From Candidatus Laterigemmans baculatus (GTDB taxonomy: Bacteria; Planctomycetota; Planctomycetia; Pirellulales; Pirellulaceae), in assembly GCF_010367455.1 (NCBI RefSeq), contig NZ_WRPR01000076.1:1-32010 (forward strand): a DNA stretch of 32,010 nucleotides. The letters run 5' to 3'. A program made the position numbers and the translations under genes. This document shows positions 17,926-25,188 of the stretch, piece by piece (position 1 is the stretch's first letter; each line of letters starts with the position of its first letter). Under the pieces are notes generated by a model. That model searched no databases, had not been told where the DNA came from, and saw only the letters and a program-made list of their open reading frames with translations.

Positions 17926-18372
17926 AGCGGCGTCCTTCGTCAGTGTGTCAAGTAATGGTCGGCGTCGAGCGCCAGCGGATCGGCCACGCGGTGCCTCCCG
18001 CAGCCGGCCCTGGCAGCTAGGTCAGGCACTCGCTGGTCGGTGAATAGCCGCAACCGACGGGCGGATTGCCCGAGGCTGGGGACGTCGAATCCGGGACCAA
18101 GGCCGCATCCGCTCTCGGCGGAATCGCACCGTGGATGCGACCCCCCCGAAGCGGACGGAACCGCCTGGGCCAAGCAGCCCCTGACCCCGGTGGATCTGGA
18201 AAAGGATAAGTCGATATAGGAGGAAAGGGCTGACGGTCCGCATCGCTGCCAGGGCGATCGCCTCCTCGCCAGCCACACCTATTATCCATGCTCGAGCGGG
18301 CGATTTCCAGCAAATCCCCGAAACCGGGCCCAGGGTCCGGGGTTGGGACGCCGGACGGCACGGTGCCGGGCA
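17926..18372. other. Intergenic region pilB-pilT, no convincing gene
   Basis: Together with the repeat at 18373-18474 this makes a 546-base gap inside the minus-strand cluster. Short minus-strand frames such as 18022-18276 (84 residues, GTG start) exist but show no recognisable family and an Arg/Pro-rich composition typical of high-GC chance frames. A TTGACA hexamer about 20 bases before the pilT start has no room for a -10 box. No clear promoter was seen, but the gap is long enough to contain one. Confidence 0.5.
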
Positions 18373-18474
18373 TCAGCCGCCGGGCGCTAGCCCCCGGTTC
18401 CCGAAAGCGCCGCGGAAACCGGACGCTAGCGCGTTGCGGCTGAGGATTAATCCGAGGCTAGCGCCTGCGGCTCA
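18373..18474. repeat. CGCTAGC-type repeat cluster at the pilB 3' end
   Basis: Three related units are visible. An imperfect inverted pair lies at about 18373-18399 and 18416-18443, and a third unit in the orientation of the second lies at 18451-18474. All share the GCTAGCGC core found in the palindrome at 16696-16766. The pilB TGA stop (complement of 18472-18474) is part of the third unit, so the repeat sits exactly at the gene end. Confidence 0.8.
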
Positions 18475-20223
18475 CTGTTCGTTGAGCAGGTGCTGCATGG
18501 CCAGGTGATCCTGCTCGGTTCGCTTGGCGACGCGGTAAACCTCCTCGAACGTCGTCACGCCGCGCAGGACTTTGCGCATCCCGTCGACGTACAGCGTGGT
18601 CATCCCATCGGAGATCGCTTGGCCGCGGATTTCCTGGGTCGGCGTGGCCTTGAACATCATCTCACGGACCCGCGAGTTGACCATCATCAGCTCGTAGATC
18701 CCGAGCCGCCCGCGGTACCCGCTCCGCTGACAGTATGTACACCCTTTGCCCTTGGCGAACTCGGCCGTCTTGACCAGCTCCGGCGGCAGCCCGGCGTCGG
18801 CGATCACACTCTCCGACGGCTTGGATTTTTGCTTGCAACGCGGGCAGATGGTCCGCACCAGCCGCTGGCCGAGGACCGCGATGACGCTGCTGGCGACCAA
18901 ATATCCAGGTACTCCCATGTCCACCATGCGTGTAACGGCACTGGGCGCATCGTTCGTGTGTAGTGTACTGAATACCAAGTGTCCTGTTAGTGACGCCTGA
19001 ATACCCATCGATGCGGTCTCGGTATCGCGCATTTCGCCGACGAGGATGATGTTCGGCGCCTGGCGGAGCATCGCCCGGATGATCCGCCCGAAGTCGAGCC
19101 CGATCGCGTGCCGCACTTCGACCTGGTTGATCCCCGGCAGGTAGTACTCGACCGGGTCCTCGGCGGTGATGATCTTGCGGTCCGGGCGGTTCAGGGCATT
19201 GAGCGCCGCGTAGAGCGTCGTCGTCTTCCCGCTCCCGGTCGGGCCGGTGACGAGCACGATCCCGTTGGGCCGCTTGATCAGCGACTGGAAATCGCGAAAG
19301 TCTTTTTCGGCCAAGCCGAGCTGGCGGATCCCGACCTTGATGTTGTCCTTATCGAGCAGCCGCATCACGGCCGATTGGCCGTGGTTGGTGGGGATGATCG
19401 AGACGCGGAGGTCGAGTCCTTTGTCGCCGACGGTGATCTTGATTCGCCCGTCGGTCGGCCGCCGCCGCTCGGAGATGTCGATCTTGGAGAGGATTTTGAT
19501 GCGGGAGATGATCGCGCTGAGCATCCGGCGGGGGGGGCTGTCCCGCTCGACCAGCACGCCGTCGATCCGGTAGCGGATCCGCACCCGGTCCTCGAACGGC
19601 TCGACGTGGATGTCCGAGGCCCGCAGCTGGACCGCTTCGGCGATCATCAAGTTGACCAGCCGCACCACCGGCGGGCTGCTCTCATCCATCGTCTCGCCCC
19701 CGACTCCGGCCGAATCCTCTTCGGTTTCGGTGAAGTCGATCGCCGTGTCGGTGAATTCTTGGAGCATCGAGTCGGCCGATTCCCCTTCGACCTGCCCGTA
19801 GTACTGGTTGATCGCTTCTTGGATCGCTTGCCGGGGAGCGAGCGAGGTCTCGATCTTGCGGTTGAGGATGAATCGCAGTTTTTCGATCGTCTCGAGGTCG
19901 AACGGATCGGAGATCACGATCTTCAGCGAGTTGTCTTCCTTGTCGACCGGCAGGACCATGTTTTCCCGAGCCACCGATTCGGGAATCAATTCGATGACAT
20001 CGTCGGCGACGCGGATTTGCCGCAGGTCGACGAAGGGGATTTTGTGGAAATTGGCCAGTGCCTCGGTGACGTCTTCGGGAGTGGCGTACTCGAGCTTGAC
20101 GAGGCAATCACCGATGTTCATATCGGTGTCCTTGCTCATCTGCTCCGCCTCAGAGAGCTGGTCGAGGCTGACGATGCCGCGTTGCAGCAGCAAATCGGTA
20201 AAATCCTGTATGGTCTGGCTCAT
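18472..20223 (-). CDS. pilB: PilB/GspE-family extension ATPase
   Basis: This 583-residue ATPase is homologous to the one at 14911-16626 but clearly distinct. The N-domain (about residues 1-150) resembles MshEN, with RGIVSLDQLSEAEQ and NIGDCLVKLEYATPEDVTEALANFHKIPFVDL. The core has ASDIHVEPFEDRVRIRYRID, Walker A GPTGSGKTTTLYAALNALNR near residue 326, Walker B IILVGEMRDTETASMG, and His box TGHLVFSTLHTNDA. The zinc cysteines are CPRC (about 457) and CTYC (about 494). The ATG at 20223 is fixed by AGGGAG six bases upstream; the frame is open to 20982 but that part overlaps the divergent YdcF-like gene. It is the first gene of the pilus/secretion cluster and is followed by pilT, which favours the PilB role. 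Confidence 0.92.
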   Translation of the reverse strand: MSQTIQDFTDLLLQRGIVSLDQLSEAEQMSKDTDMNIGDCLVKLEYATPEDVTEALANFHKIPFVDLRQIRVADDVIELIPESVARENMVLPVDKEDNSLKIVISDPFDLETIEKLRFILNRKIETSLAPRQAIQEAINQYYGQVEGESADSMLQEFTDTAIDFTETEEDSAGVGGETMDESSPPVVRLVNLMIAEAVQLRASDIHVEPFEDRVRIRYRIDGVLVERDSPPRRMLSAIISRIKILSKIDISERRRPTDGRIKITVGDKGLDLRVSIIPTNHGQSAVMRLLDKDNIKVGIRQLGLAEKDFRDFQSLIKRPNGIVLVTGPTGSGKTTTLYAALNALNRPDRKIITAEDPVEYYLPGINQVEVRHAIGLDFGRIIRAMLRQAPNIILVGEMRDTETASMGIQASLTGHLVFSTLHTNDAPSAVTRMVDMGVPGYLVASSVIAVLGQRLVRTICPRCKQKSKPSESVIADAGLPPELVKTAEFAKGKGCTYCQRSGYRGRLGIYELMMVNSRVREMMFKATPTQEIRGQAISDGMTTLYVDGMRKVLRGVTTFEEVYRVAKRTEQDHLAMQHLLNEQ

Positions 20224-20516
20224 AGCTGACTCCCTATCGCTCCGGCGGCGGGCGCTATCGCGCTGCCGCCGTGAGGGCCGAAAAGTGAATGGCGTGAAGT
20301 GGGGGGGATCGCGAAGAACTGGATAAGCCGCCGCGTCGCCGGCTCCCGATGGGCCTGGGAGGCGGCGGCCGCTGACGTGCTTTAAGCATAGCAACCGCGA
20401 GCGCCGCAGGCTGCAAACAAAGCCTCCCCGAGCTCGAGAAGTTCCTGGAAAAAGAACCGCCGGGGTTCTTCTTCGCACTGACCGCCTGTTCCTCGTCCCG
20501 CGTATGGAAGTGCCGC

Positions 20517-21452
20517 ATGACGTCGTCCGCCTCCGATCGATCTTCGCCCACACCGGCTCGGCATGAGCTCGCCTCGTTCTTCGTGGCCGCGGGAGTGGTC
20601 GCAGCGGTCCTGCTGGTGCTGCTGGGCGTGCAGGCTCTTCAGTTTGGTCGACCGGGGCTGGAGAAAATGTTGACCGAATTGGCGATGCCCCTCGGTTTGC
20701 TGTGGTTGACGCTTGCCCTCGCCGTCGCCTACGCGGCGATTCATCGCTGGAGAACCCGCCGCGTTGCGGGGGGAGAAGCCAGCAGCAACGGGAGCTCGCG
20801 CGCGTGGCTCGGGATTGCTCTGGTGCTGTGGGTGGCGCTCTCGCTCCTGGGCAATCGCTCGGTGGCCACGTGGGCGTGGGCGCAGACCCAGTATCCGCTG
20901 GACGACGCACCGCAGGTCGAGCAACTGGACGCGGTAATCTTGCTCGGCGGCGGGGTGCATGCCGACCCGTTTGACGCGCCACAACTGGCCAGCGACGGCG
21001 ACCGCATTCGGCCGCCGCTGCAGCTGTGGCATGCCGGGCGAGTGAAAAAAATCATCGTCACCGGAACGTCGGCCCTGCCGGGCGAGCGCGGGCCAGCCGA
21101 CCTGACCGAGGAGTTGCTGATCAGTCTGGGCGTGCCGGCGACGGCGATTCTGCGGGTTTCGGGGAGGAACACCAGCGAGGAAATGGTCGAGCTCAGAGAG
21201 GTCGTCGCCGCGCTGCCGGCTCGGCCCGACGGTCGGCCGCCGAGAGTCGGGCTGGTCACCAGCGCCTACCACCTGCCCCGAGCCTTGCGGCTGGCCCGCG
21301 GCCAGGGCTTGGACTTGGTGCCGCTGCCAGCGGGTTACAACGGCAGCGGACGCTCGACCGGCTGGGCCCGCGAACTCGTCCCCACCTCCGGAGCCCTCGA
21401 CGACGTCACCGCCTGTTGGAAAGAATGGCTCGCCGCGGCGGTCGGGAGATAA
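20517..21452 (+). CDS. YdcF/ElyC-like membrane protein (DUF218)
   Basis: This 311-residue protein has about three hydrophobic helices (residues 18-42, 55-77 and 95-114), followed by a DUF218 domain from about residue 134. The domain shows LDAVILLGGGVHAD, KKIIVTGTS, the LGVPATAILRVSGRNTSEE segment with its conserved N-T-x-E, and VGLVTSAYHLPRALRLARGQ. Family members such as E. coli ElyC and SanA act in envelope maintenance; the biochemical role is not settled. The arrangement of N-terminal helices plus DUF218 resembles ElyC. The ATG at 20517 has GGAAG six bases upstream. It is transcribed away from pilB; the 293-base divergent gap between them should hold both promoters, but none stands out. 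Confidence 0.88.
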   Translation: MTSSASDRSSPTPARHELASFFVAAGVVAAVLLVLLGVQALQFGRPGLEKMLTELAMPLGLLWLTLALAVAYAAIHRWRTRRVAGGEASSNGSSRAWLGIALVLWVALSLLGNRSVATWAWAQTQYPLDDAPQVEQLDAVILLGGGVHADPFDAPQLASDGDRIRPPLQLWHAGRVKKIIVTGTSALPGERGPADLTEELLISLGVPATAILRVSGRNTSEEMVELREVVAALPARPDGRPPRVGLVTSAYHLPRALRLARGQGLDLVPLPAGYNGSGRSTGWARELVPTSGALDDVTACWKEWLAAAVGR

Positions 21453-21486
21453 GTGGCGAGGGAACCACGAAGAGCGAGAATGGAGG

Positions 21487-21741
21487 CCACGGAAGGACAC
21501 GGAAAAGCACGGAAATGAATCTCGAGCGAAACCTCGTTTAACGGCAAGCCGCAGGCGACTGTGTTTCCAGCCCTGAAGGCTGAAGAAAGTGGACATCTAA
21601 CAGGAGGCAAGGGAGTCAACAGAGGAATGCTGCTCCGTTGCCTCTGCTTCCTCCTGTTCCTTCTTCCCTCCCCCTTCCGTGCTTTTTCTGTGTCCTTCCG
21701 TGGCCCGTGTCCTTCCGTGGCCCGTGTCCTTCCGTGGCCCC
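21487..21741. repeat. Element with CCACGGAAGGACACGG terminal inverted repeats, in the ydcF-thyA gap
   Basis: The left end (from 21487) reads CCACGGAAGGACACGG then AAAAGCACGG. The right end (21677-21703) is its near reverse complement. The right end is then extended by tandem 17-base units of TGTCCTTCCGTGGCCCG at 21691, 21708 and 21725. The interior differs from the elements at 23320 and 26308 and contains the 29-base dispersed repeat at 21535-21563. The element fills most of the 410-base gap between the YdcF-like gene and thyA; the rest shows no gene. Confidence 0.8.
21535..21563 (+). repeat. 29-base dispersed repeat, copy 2
   Basis: This stretch, containing TTTAACGGCAAGCCGCAGG, is identical to the reverse complement of 12955-12983 between gspF and gspG. 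Here it lacks the inverted partner that makes a hairpin at the other site. Confidence 0.85.
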
Positions 21742-21862
21742 CTCTGCCCACTGGCCCCGGCTACCGGTTTCTGGCTTGCCGTGTTTAAATTCGAGCAGCC
21801 CCTTGTCCCCGTCTCTCGACTTCCGTCCCCCCTCTCGGCTCTGGACCCTCGGATTGTCGCCC

Positions 21863-22657
21863 ATGCGGATCTACCTCGACCTTGTGAAGCGAGTCCTGGA
21901 AGAGGGGGTCGACCGCCCCGACCGGACGGGAACTGGAACGCGGAGTCTGTTTGGGCAGCAGCTGCGATTCGACTTGAGTCAGGGATTTCCGTTGGTGACG
22001 ACCAAGCGGGTGCACCTTCGCTCGATCGTTTACGAGCTGCTCTGGTTCTTGCGGGGAGAGACGAACGTTCGCTGGCTGCAGGAGCGGAACGTCACGATTT
22101 GGGACGAGTGGGCCGACGAGGCGGGGGAACTGGGGCCGGTCTATGGCAGCCAGTGGCGATCGTGGCCGACGGCCGACGGGAGGGTGATCGACCAGATCGA
22201 GCAGGTTCAAAAGGGGATCCGCGAAACGCCCGATTCACGCCGCTTGATCGTCTCGGCCTGGAACGTCGGGCAGATCGAGCAGATGGCGCTGCCCCCCTGC
22301 CATTTGCTGTTCCAGTTCTACGTGGCCGAAGGACGACTCAGCTGTCAGATGTATCAGCGGAGTGCGGATCTATTCCTCGGGGTCCCGTTCAATATCGCGA
22401 GCTACGCGCTGTTGACGCAGATGATGGCGCACGTGACGGGGCTGCAGCTCGGCGAATTCATCCATGTGTTCGGCGACGTCCATCTTTACCAGAACCACTT
22501 TGAGCAGGCCCGCAAGCAGCTCGAGCGCGAACCCCGCCCGCTGCCCGAGATGCGAATTCGCCAGAGCCGCAGCGATGTCCGCGACTTCGAATTCGACGAT
22601 TTTGAACTCGTCGGCTACGAACCCCACCCGGCAATTTCCGCCCCAATCGCCGTGTAG
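21863..22657 (+). CDS. thyA: Thymidylate synthase
   Basis: ThyA methylates dUMP to dTMP with methylene-tetrahydrofolate, yielding dihydrofolate. The 264-residue product has exactly the E. coli length. It starts [15 protein letters not shown] and shows [19 protein letters not shown] (phosphate-binding Arg), [38 protein letters not shown], and the active-site [14 protein letters not shown] with catalytic Cys146. It continues [20 protein letters not shown] and ends in a Val, as usual for the family. The ATG at 21863 is chosen by homology; upstream frame to 21638 lies in repeats. folA follows about 130 bases downstream and recycles the dihydrofolate. The stop is followed at once by degenerate heptamers and a CCACGGAAGG block. 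Confidence 0.97.
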   Translation: MRIYLDLVKRVLEEGVDRPDRTGTGTRSLFGQQLRFDLSQGFPLVTTKRVHLRSIVYELLWFLRGETNVRWLQERNVTIWDEWADEAGELGPVYGSQWRSWPTADGRVIDQIEQVQKGIRETPDSRRLIVSAWNVGQIEQMALPPCHLLFQFYVAEGRLSCQMYQRSADLFLGVPFNIASYALLTQMMAHVTGLQLGEFIHVFGDVHLYQNHFEQARKQLEREPRPLPEMRIRQSRSDVRDFEFDDFELVGYEPHPAISAPIAV

Positions 22658-22720
22658 GTAGCAGGAAGCAGGGGCCACGGAAGGACACGGAAAAGCACGA
22701 AACAATCTGAAATCTGAAAT
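22652..22720. repeat. thyA 3' end: short heptamers and one end of a CCACGGAAGG element
   Basis: Degenerate heptamers (GTGTAGG, TAGCAGG, AAGCAGG) begin within the thyA stop region. CCACGGAAGGACACGG plus AAAAGCACG follows from 22674, then ACAATCTGAAATCTGAAATC. This repeats the left end and the first interior bases of the element at 23320-23503, so it appears to be a truncated copy. Confidence 0.75.
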
Positions 22721-22722
22721 CC

Positions 22723-22789
22723 CCGGACACCGGACACCGGACACCGGACACCGGACACCGGCTACTTGAACCCTGAACCCTGAACCCTG
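22723..22789. repeat. Two heptamer arrays before folA
   Basis: CCGGACA is repeated 5.6 times at 22723-22761, and AACCCTG is repeated three times at 22769-22789. Both have a 7-base period. The second array contains an in-frame TGA (22781-22783) and supplies the CTG (22787-22789) that is the only possible start for a complete folA product. Confidence 0.9.
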
Positions 22790-23296
22790 ACTCCTCCCCT
22801 TCTTACCGCCGTTGTCGCTGCCAGTCCGAGTGGAATCATCGGTCGCGAGGGCGATATGCCGTGGCAGCTCTCTTCGGACCTGCGTCGGTTCAAGCAGCTG
22901 ACGCTTGGGCATCCGATCGTCATGGGGCGCAAGACCTACGAGTCGATCGGCCGACCGCTTCCGCAGCGGCGGAACCTCGTGCTCTCCCGGAGCACGGCGG
23001 AACTGGGCGCGGGAGTCGAGGTCTTTGCGGACATCGACTCGCTGCTTGCCGCAGTCGCGGATGCTGGCGAAGTCTTCGTGATCGGTGGAGCGACGATCTA
23101 CGACGCGCTGCTGCCTCGCTGCTCGCGGCTGCTGCTCACTCGCGTGTGGACCCAAACCGCGGGCGACACGCGGCTGCGAGTGGATCTGGACGCGTTTCGC
23201 TGCGTGCACGTCGAACGCCACCCCCAAGGCCACCGCGACTCGGTCCCCACCGAGTTTCAAATCTGGGAGAGAAGGCCGGGGGCCGGGAACCGGTAG
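22787..23296 (+). CDS. folA: Dihydrofolate reductase, apparent CTG start
   Basis: DHFR reduces dihydrofolate to tetrahydrofolate and pairs with ThyA upstream. Read from CTG 22787 the product is 169 residues, starting TPPLLTAVVAASPSGIIGRE after the initiator. This is the first beta strand and Met20-loop region that every DHFR needs. It continues GDMPWQLSSDLRRFKQLT, IVMGRKTYESIGRPLPQRR and VFVIGGATIYDALLP, all conserved. The first ATG in frame (22856) would remove the first strand and part of the active site. Upstream, an in-frame TGA lies at 22781 and no ATG, GTG or TTG occurs between it and 22856. No ribosome binding site is seen, so expression may be weak or the start unusual. The C-terminus and TAG stop lie inside a heptamer array. 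Confidence 0.88.
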   Translation: MTPPLLTAVVAASPSGIIGREGDMPWQLSSDLRRFKQLTLGHPIVMGRKTYESIGRPLPQRRNLVLSRSTAELGAGVEVFADIDSLLAAVADAGEVFVIGGATIYDALLPRCSRLLLTRVWTQTAGDTRLRVDLDAFRCVHVERHPQGHRDSVPTEFQIWERRPGAGNR

Positions 23297-23308
23297 CCGG
23301 CAGCAGGT
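23274..23308. repeat. Heptamer array overlapping the folA stop
   Basis: The units are GGCCGGG, GGCCGGG, AACCGGT, AGCCGGC and AGCAGGT, from 23274 to 23308. They encode the last folA residues (PGAGNR), and the TAG stop at 23294-23296 spans two units. A CCACGGAAGG element begins 12 bases later. Confidence 0.85.
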
Positions 23309-23319
23309 TTCGGAGGGGG

Positions 23320-23503
23320 CCACGGAAGGACACGGAAAAAGCACGGAACAATCTGAGATCTCAGATCCGAGATTTCAGATTTTGCGAGGCCCAGAGGGGT
23401 GCCCGGCCGGATTCGAGTACGAGTACGAGTACCGCTCCGCTGAGTACGAGTACGATTCTTGACAACTCTACTCCCTTCCGTGCTCTTCCGTGTCCTTCCG
23501 TGG
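23320..23503. repeat. 184-base terminal-inverted-repeat element, copy A
   Basis: The element starts CCACGGAAGGACACGG and ends with the reverse complement of this motif. The interior holds a palindrome-rich AATCTGAGATCTCAGATC stretch and tandem GAGTAC units (23415-23456). It is nearly identical to the reverse complement of 26308-26490; over about 157 bases from 23345 to 23503 only about two mismatches were seen by eye. It lies between the converging 3' ends of folA and the methyltransferase gene. No coding capacity. Confidence 0.9.
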
Positions 23504-23515
23504 CCCCCTCTGTTT

Positions 23516-23550
23516 CCCGGCTTCCGGCTCCCGAAGCCCGGACCCCGATC
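23516..23550. repeat. Heptamer array at the methyltransferase stop
   Basis: Five degenerate units lie on the plus strand: CCCGGCT, TCCGGCT, CCCGAAG, CCCGGAC and CCCGATC. The last touches the TGA stop of the minus-strand methyltransferase (complement of 23549-23551). Read from the gene, the order is stop, heptamers, then the CCACGGAAGG element. Confidence 0.8.
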
Positions 23551-24253
23551 ACTTTCGGGCGTCGATCGTCCAGTGGCGGTCGCTGGTCGCTTGCGCGGTG
23601 GCCGGGTCGATCCCGAGCTCGCTCAGCAGGTCGCGGATTTCTTCGAGCGTCAGTGCGGCGTGCAGCGACTGGTGCAGTAGCTGCCGAGCCTCCGGAGATT
23701 CGTTTCCAGCGTGCAGCTCGGTCAGCCGATCGACTTCCGCGTTGCTGGCCGGTCGCATCAAGTCGCGGATGAACAGTCGCCCACCGGGGCGGAGCAGCCG
23801 CAGGGCCTCGCCGAGCACGCGTTGCGGTTCGGGGAGGTGGTGCAGCAGGGTATTGCTGATCACGCAGTCGCACATCGCGTCGTCGAAGGCGGCCAAGGCT
23901 TTGGCGTCGGCGTGTTCGAGTTGGATCTGGTCCATCACTCCTCCGACGTCGATCAGCGTCGCCGCCAGGTCGAGCATCGATGTCGCCGCGTCGAGGGCCA
24001 GCACGCGGACTTCCGAAAGCCGCTGGCAGAGGAGGATTGGGATCCGCGCCGTCCCGGTGCCGAGATCGATCACCCGCGTTCCGACCGGGCCGCCAGCGAG
24101 CAGATCATCGACGAAACGTTGGTTCACCTCGCGGTGGTCCATCGCGTCGTAGGCGACCGCTTCGGCCACCGTGTCCATCACTTCGGGTTCCAGCGTCCGC
24201 GGAAGTTGCGGTACAGAGCGTGATGGATCGTTCATGGGGGGTGGGTGTGGCAT
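23549..24253 (-). CDS. Class I SAM-dependent methyltransferase
   Basis: This 234-residue cytoplasmic protein has a Rossmann-type methyltransferase fold. Motif I is TRVIDLGTGTARIPILLCQR near residue 60, followed by the acidic end of strand 2 in VLALDAATSML, then CDCVISNTLLHHLPEP (strand 4, with the HHLP pattern of small-molecule methyltransferases) and ALRLLRPGGRLFIRDLMRP. This is the UbiE/Methyltransf_11/25 type. The substrate cannot be told. The ATG at 24253 is preferred because AGGA lies seven bases upstream; a second ATG at 24235 lacks one. The frame stays open upstream to 24463 but crosses the divergent sigma promoter. It is transcribed divergently from the ECF sigma gene across a 172-base gap. 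Confidence 0.88.
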   Translation of the reverse strand: MPHPPPMNDPSRSVPQLPRTLEPEVMDTVAEAVAYDAMDHREVNQRFVDDLLAGGPVGTRVIDLGTGTARIPILLCQRLSEVRVLALDAATSMLDLAATLIDVGGVMDQIQLEHADAKALAAFDDAMCDCVISNTLLHHLPEPQRVLGEALRLLRPGGRLFIRDLMRPASNAEVDRLTELHAGNESPEARQLLHQSLHAALTLEEIRDLLSELGIDPATAQATSDRHWTIDARK

Positions 24254-24362
24254 ACGATATCCTACCAGCAGCCGGTTTTCGGCCAGTTTGGGCGAAAACT
24301 TGGGTGAATCTTCGCGGCTTACTACGGTTGAGGGGGTGAGTGAGTTCGGATCGCGGCTAATT

Positions 24363-24391
24363 TTGACGTTCGAAGCTGCGGTCATTAGAAT
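24363..24391 (+). promoter_or_regulatory. Housekeeping-type promoter of the ECF sigma gene
   Basis: TTGACG at 24363-24368 and TAGAAT at 24386-24391 are separated by 17 bases, close to the sigma-70 consensus. Transcription would begin near 24398. This would leave the ATG at 24390 outside the RNA and give a leader of about 28 bases before GTG 24426, which has AGGA at 24415-24418. The hexamers and spacing are seen directly; activity is inferred. Confidence 0.65.
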
Positions 24392-24425
24392 GCCGCTTCT
24401 CGTCTTTTTGATGCAGGATATATAC

Positions 24426-25058
24426 GTGATCAACTCCACCACCACCGAAACCTCGCTCAGCACTTACGCTGACGAGGAACTGGTTCAGCTCTATCAAGAG
24501 AGCGGCGATCGGCGGATCTTCGAATCGCTGATGCGGCGGTATCAGCGGGAGATCTACAGCTATCTCCGCCGCTATGTGGGCAACGCGGAGATGGCCGAAG
24601 ACGCTTTTCAGGGGACCTTTCTGCAGGTCCACTTGAAGTGCGACCAATTTGATCCGGAGCGCCGTTTTCGCCCCTGGTTGTACGCGGTCGCGACCAATCA
24701 AGCGATCGACGTCCAGCGGCGGAACAAACGTCACCGCATGGCCAGCCTCGATCGCACCTCGCATTCCGACGATGGCGATGGGAACTGGTCCGAGAAGCTC
24801 GTCGGCGAAGCCCCCGATCCGCTCGCCGAAGCCTCGGTTCGCGAGAACGGCGAATGGGTGCGGGGAGCGGTCGATGAACTGAGCGACTCGATGAAGCGGG
24901 TCGTGCAGCTCGTCTACTACCAAGGGATGAAGTATCGCGAAGCGGCCGATGTGCTCGGGATCCCGGTCGGGACGGTCAAGAGCCGCCTGCACGCGGCCGT
25001 CCAGCGGTTGAGCCTCCAGTGGGACGAGACGCACGAAGAACCGATGAGTGAAGTCTGA
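24426..25058 (+). CDS. ECF-type RNA polymerase sigma factor
   Basis: This 210-residue protein directs RNA polymerase to a specific promoter set. Sigma region 2 covers about residues 27-95: IFESLMRRYQREIYSYLRRY, then AEDAFQGTFLQVH, then FRPWLYAVATNQAIDVQRR. Region 4, near residues 140-195, reads KRVVQLVYYQGMKYREAADV followed by LGIPVGTVKSRLHAAVQRL, a clear helix-turn-helix. GTG 24426 is chosen because AGGA lies seven bases upstream and the likely promoter places the RNA start near 24398. ATG 24411 would add five residues but lacks a binding site. The next gene encodes a probable anti-sigma protein, so the two are likely one regulatory unit. The TGA stop is the first triplet of a 16-base tandem repeat. 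Confidence 0.93.
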   Translation: MINSTTTETSLSTYADEELVQLYQESGDRRIFESLMRRYQREIYSYLRRYVGNAEMAEDAFQGTFLQVHLKCDQFDPERRFRPWLYAVATNQAIDVQRRNKRHRMASLDRTSHSDDGDGNWSEKLVGEAPDPLAEASVRENGEWVRGAVDELSDSMKRVVQLVYYQGMKYREAADVLGIPVGTVKSRLHAAVQRLSLQWDETHEEPMSEV

Positions 25059-25115
25059 TCAAGCGGTCGAGTGATCAAGCGGCCGAGTGGCTAAACGGTC
25101 GAATGACCAAACCGG
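25056..25115. repeat. 16-base tandem repeat starting at the sigma stop codon
   Basis: The units TGATCAAGCGGTCGAG (25056), TGATCAAGCGGCCGAG (25072) and TGGCTAAACGGTCGAA (25088), plus a partial fourth (25104), follow each other directly. The first three bases are the TGA stop of the sigma gene. It lies in the 130-base gap before the anti-sigma gene, which otherwise shows no feature. Confidence 0.85.
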
Positions 25116-25188
25116 GGCCCGACTCGTTGCGTAGGCTTCTTTAGTCGCAACCCTCCCAACGCTCAGCTTTTCTCGGTGGCTCGTCTCG

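Noticed and set aside
17944-17949. TTGACA hexamer (minus strand) upstream of pilT as a -35 box
   Set aside because: It is only about 20 bases before the GTG start and overlaps the space needed for the ribosome binding site; no -10 box fits.
15007-17955. Long plus-strand open frame of 982 codons opposite gspE and pilT
   Set aside because: It is a high-GC mirror of two clearly coding minus-strand ATPase genes, crosses their intergenic palindrome, and has no recognisable motif.
18022-18276. Small 84-codon minus-strand frame between pilB and pilT
   Set aside because: No homology, Arg/Pro-rich, and several overlapping frames of equal quality exist in the same gap.
20224-20982. N-terminal extension of pilB in the same open frame
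   Set aside because: It overlaps the convincing YdcF-like gene, is Arg/Pro-rich, and the ATG at 20223 has a strong ribosome binding site.
21638-21862. In-frame extension of thyA upstream of 21863
   Set aside because: The extension is encoded by the CCGTGG tandem repeats, and the product from 21863 matches the exact family length and start.
22856-22858. ATG as the start of folA
   Set aside because: It would delete the first beta strand and the GIIGREGD segment that are conserved in every DHFR and are encoded in frame just upstream.
24171-24425. N-terminal extension of the sigma factor
   Set aside because: It overlaps the methyltransferase start and the promoter; the sigma family homology begins after 24426.
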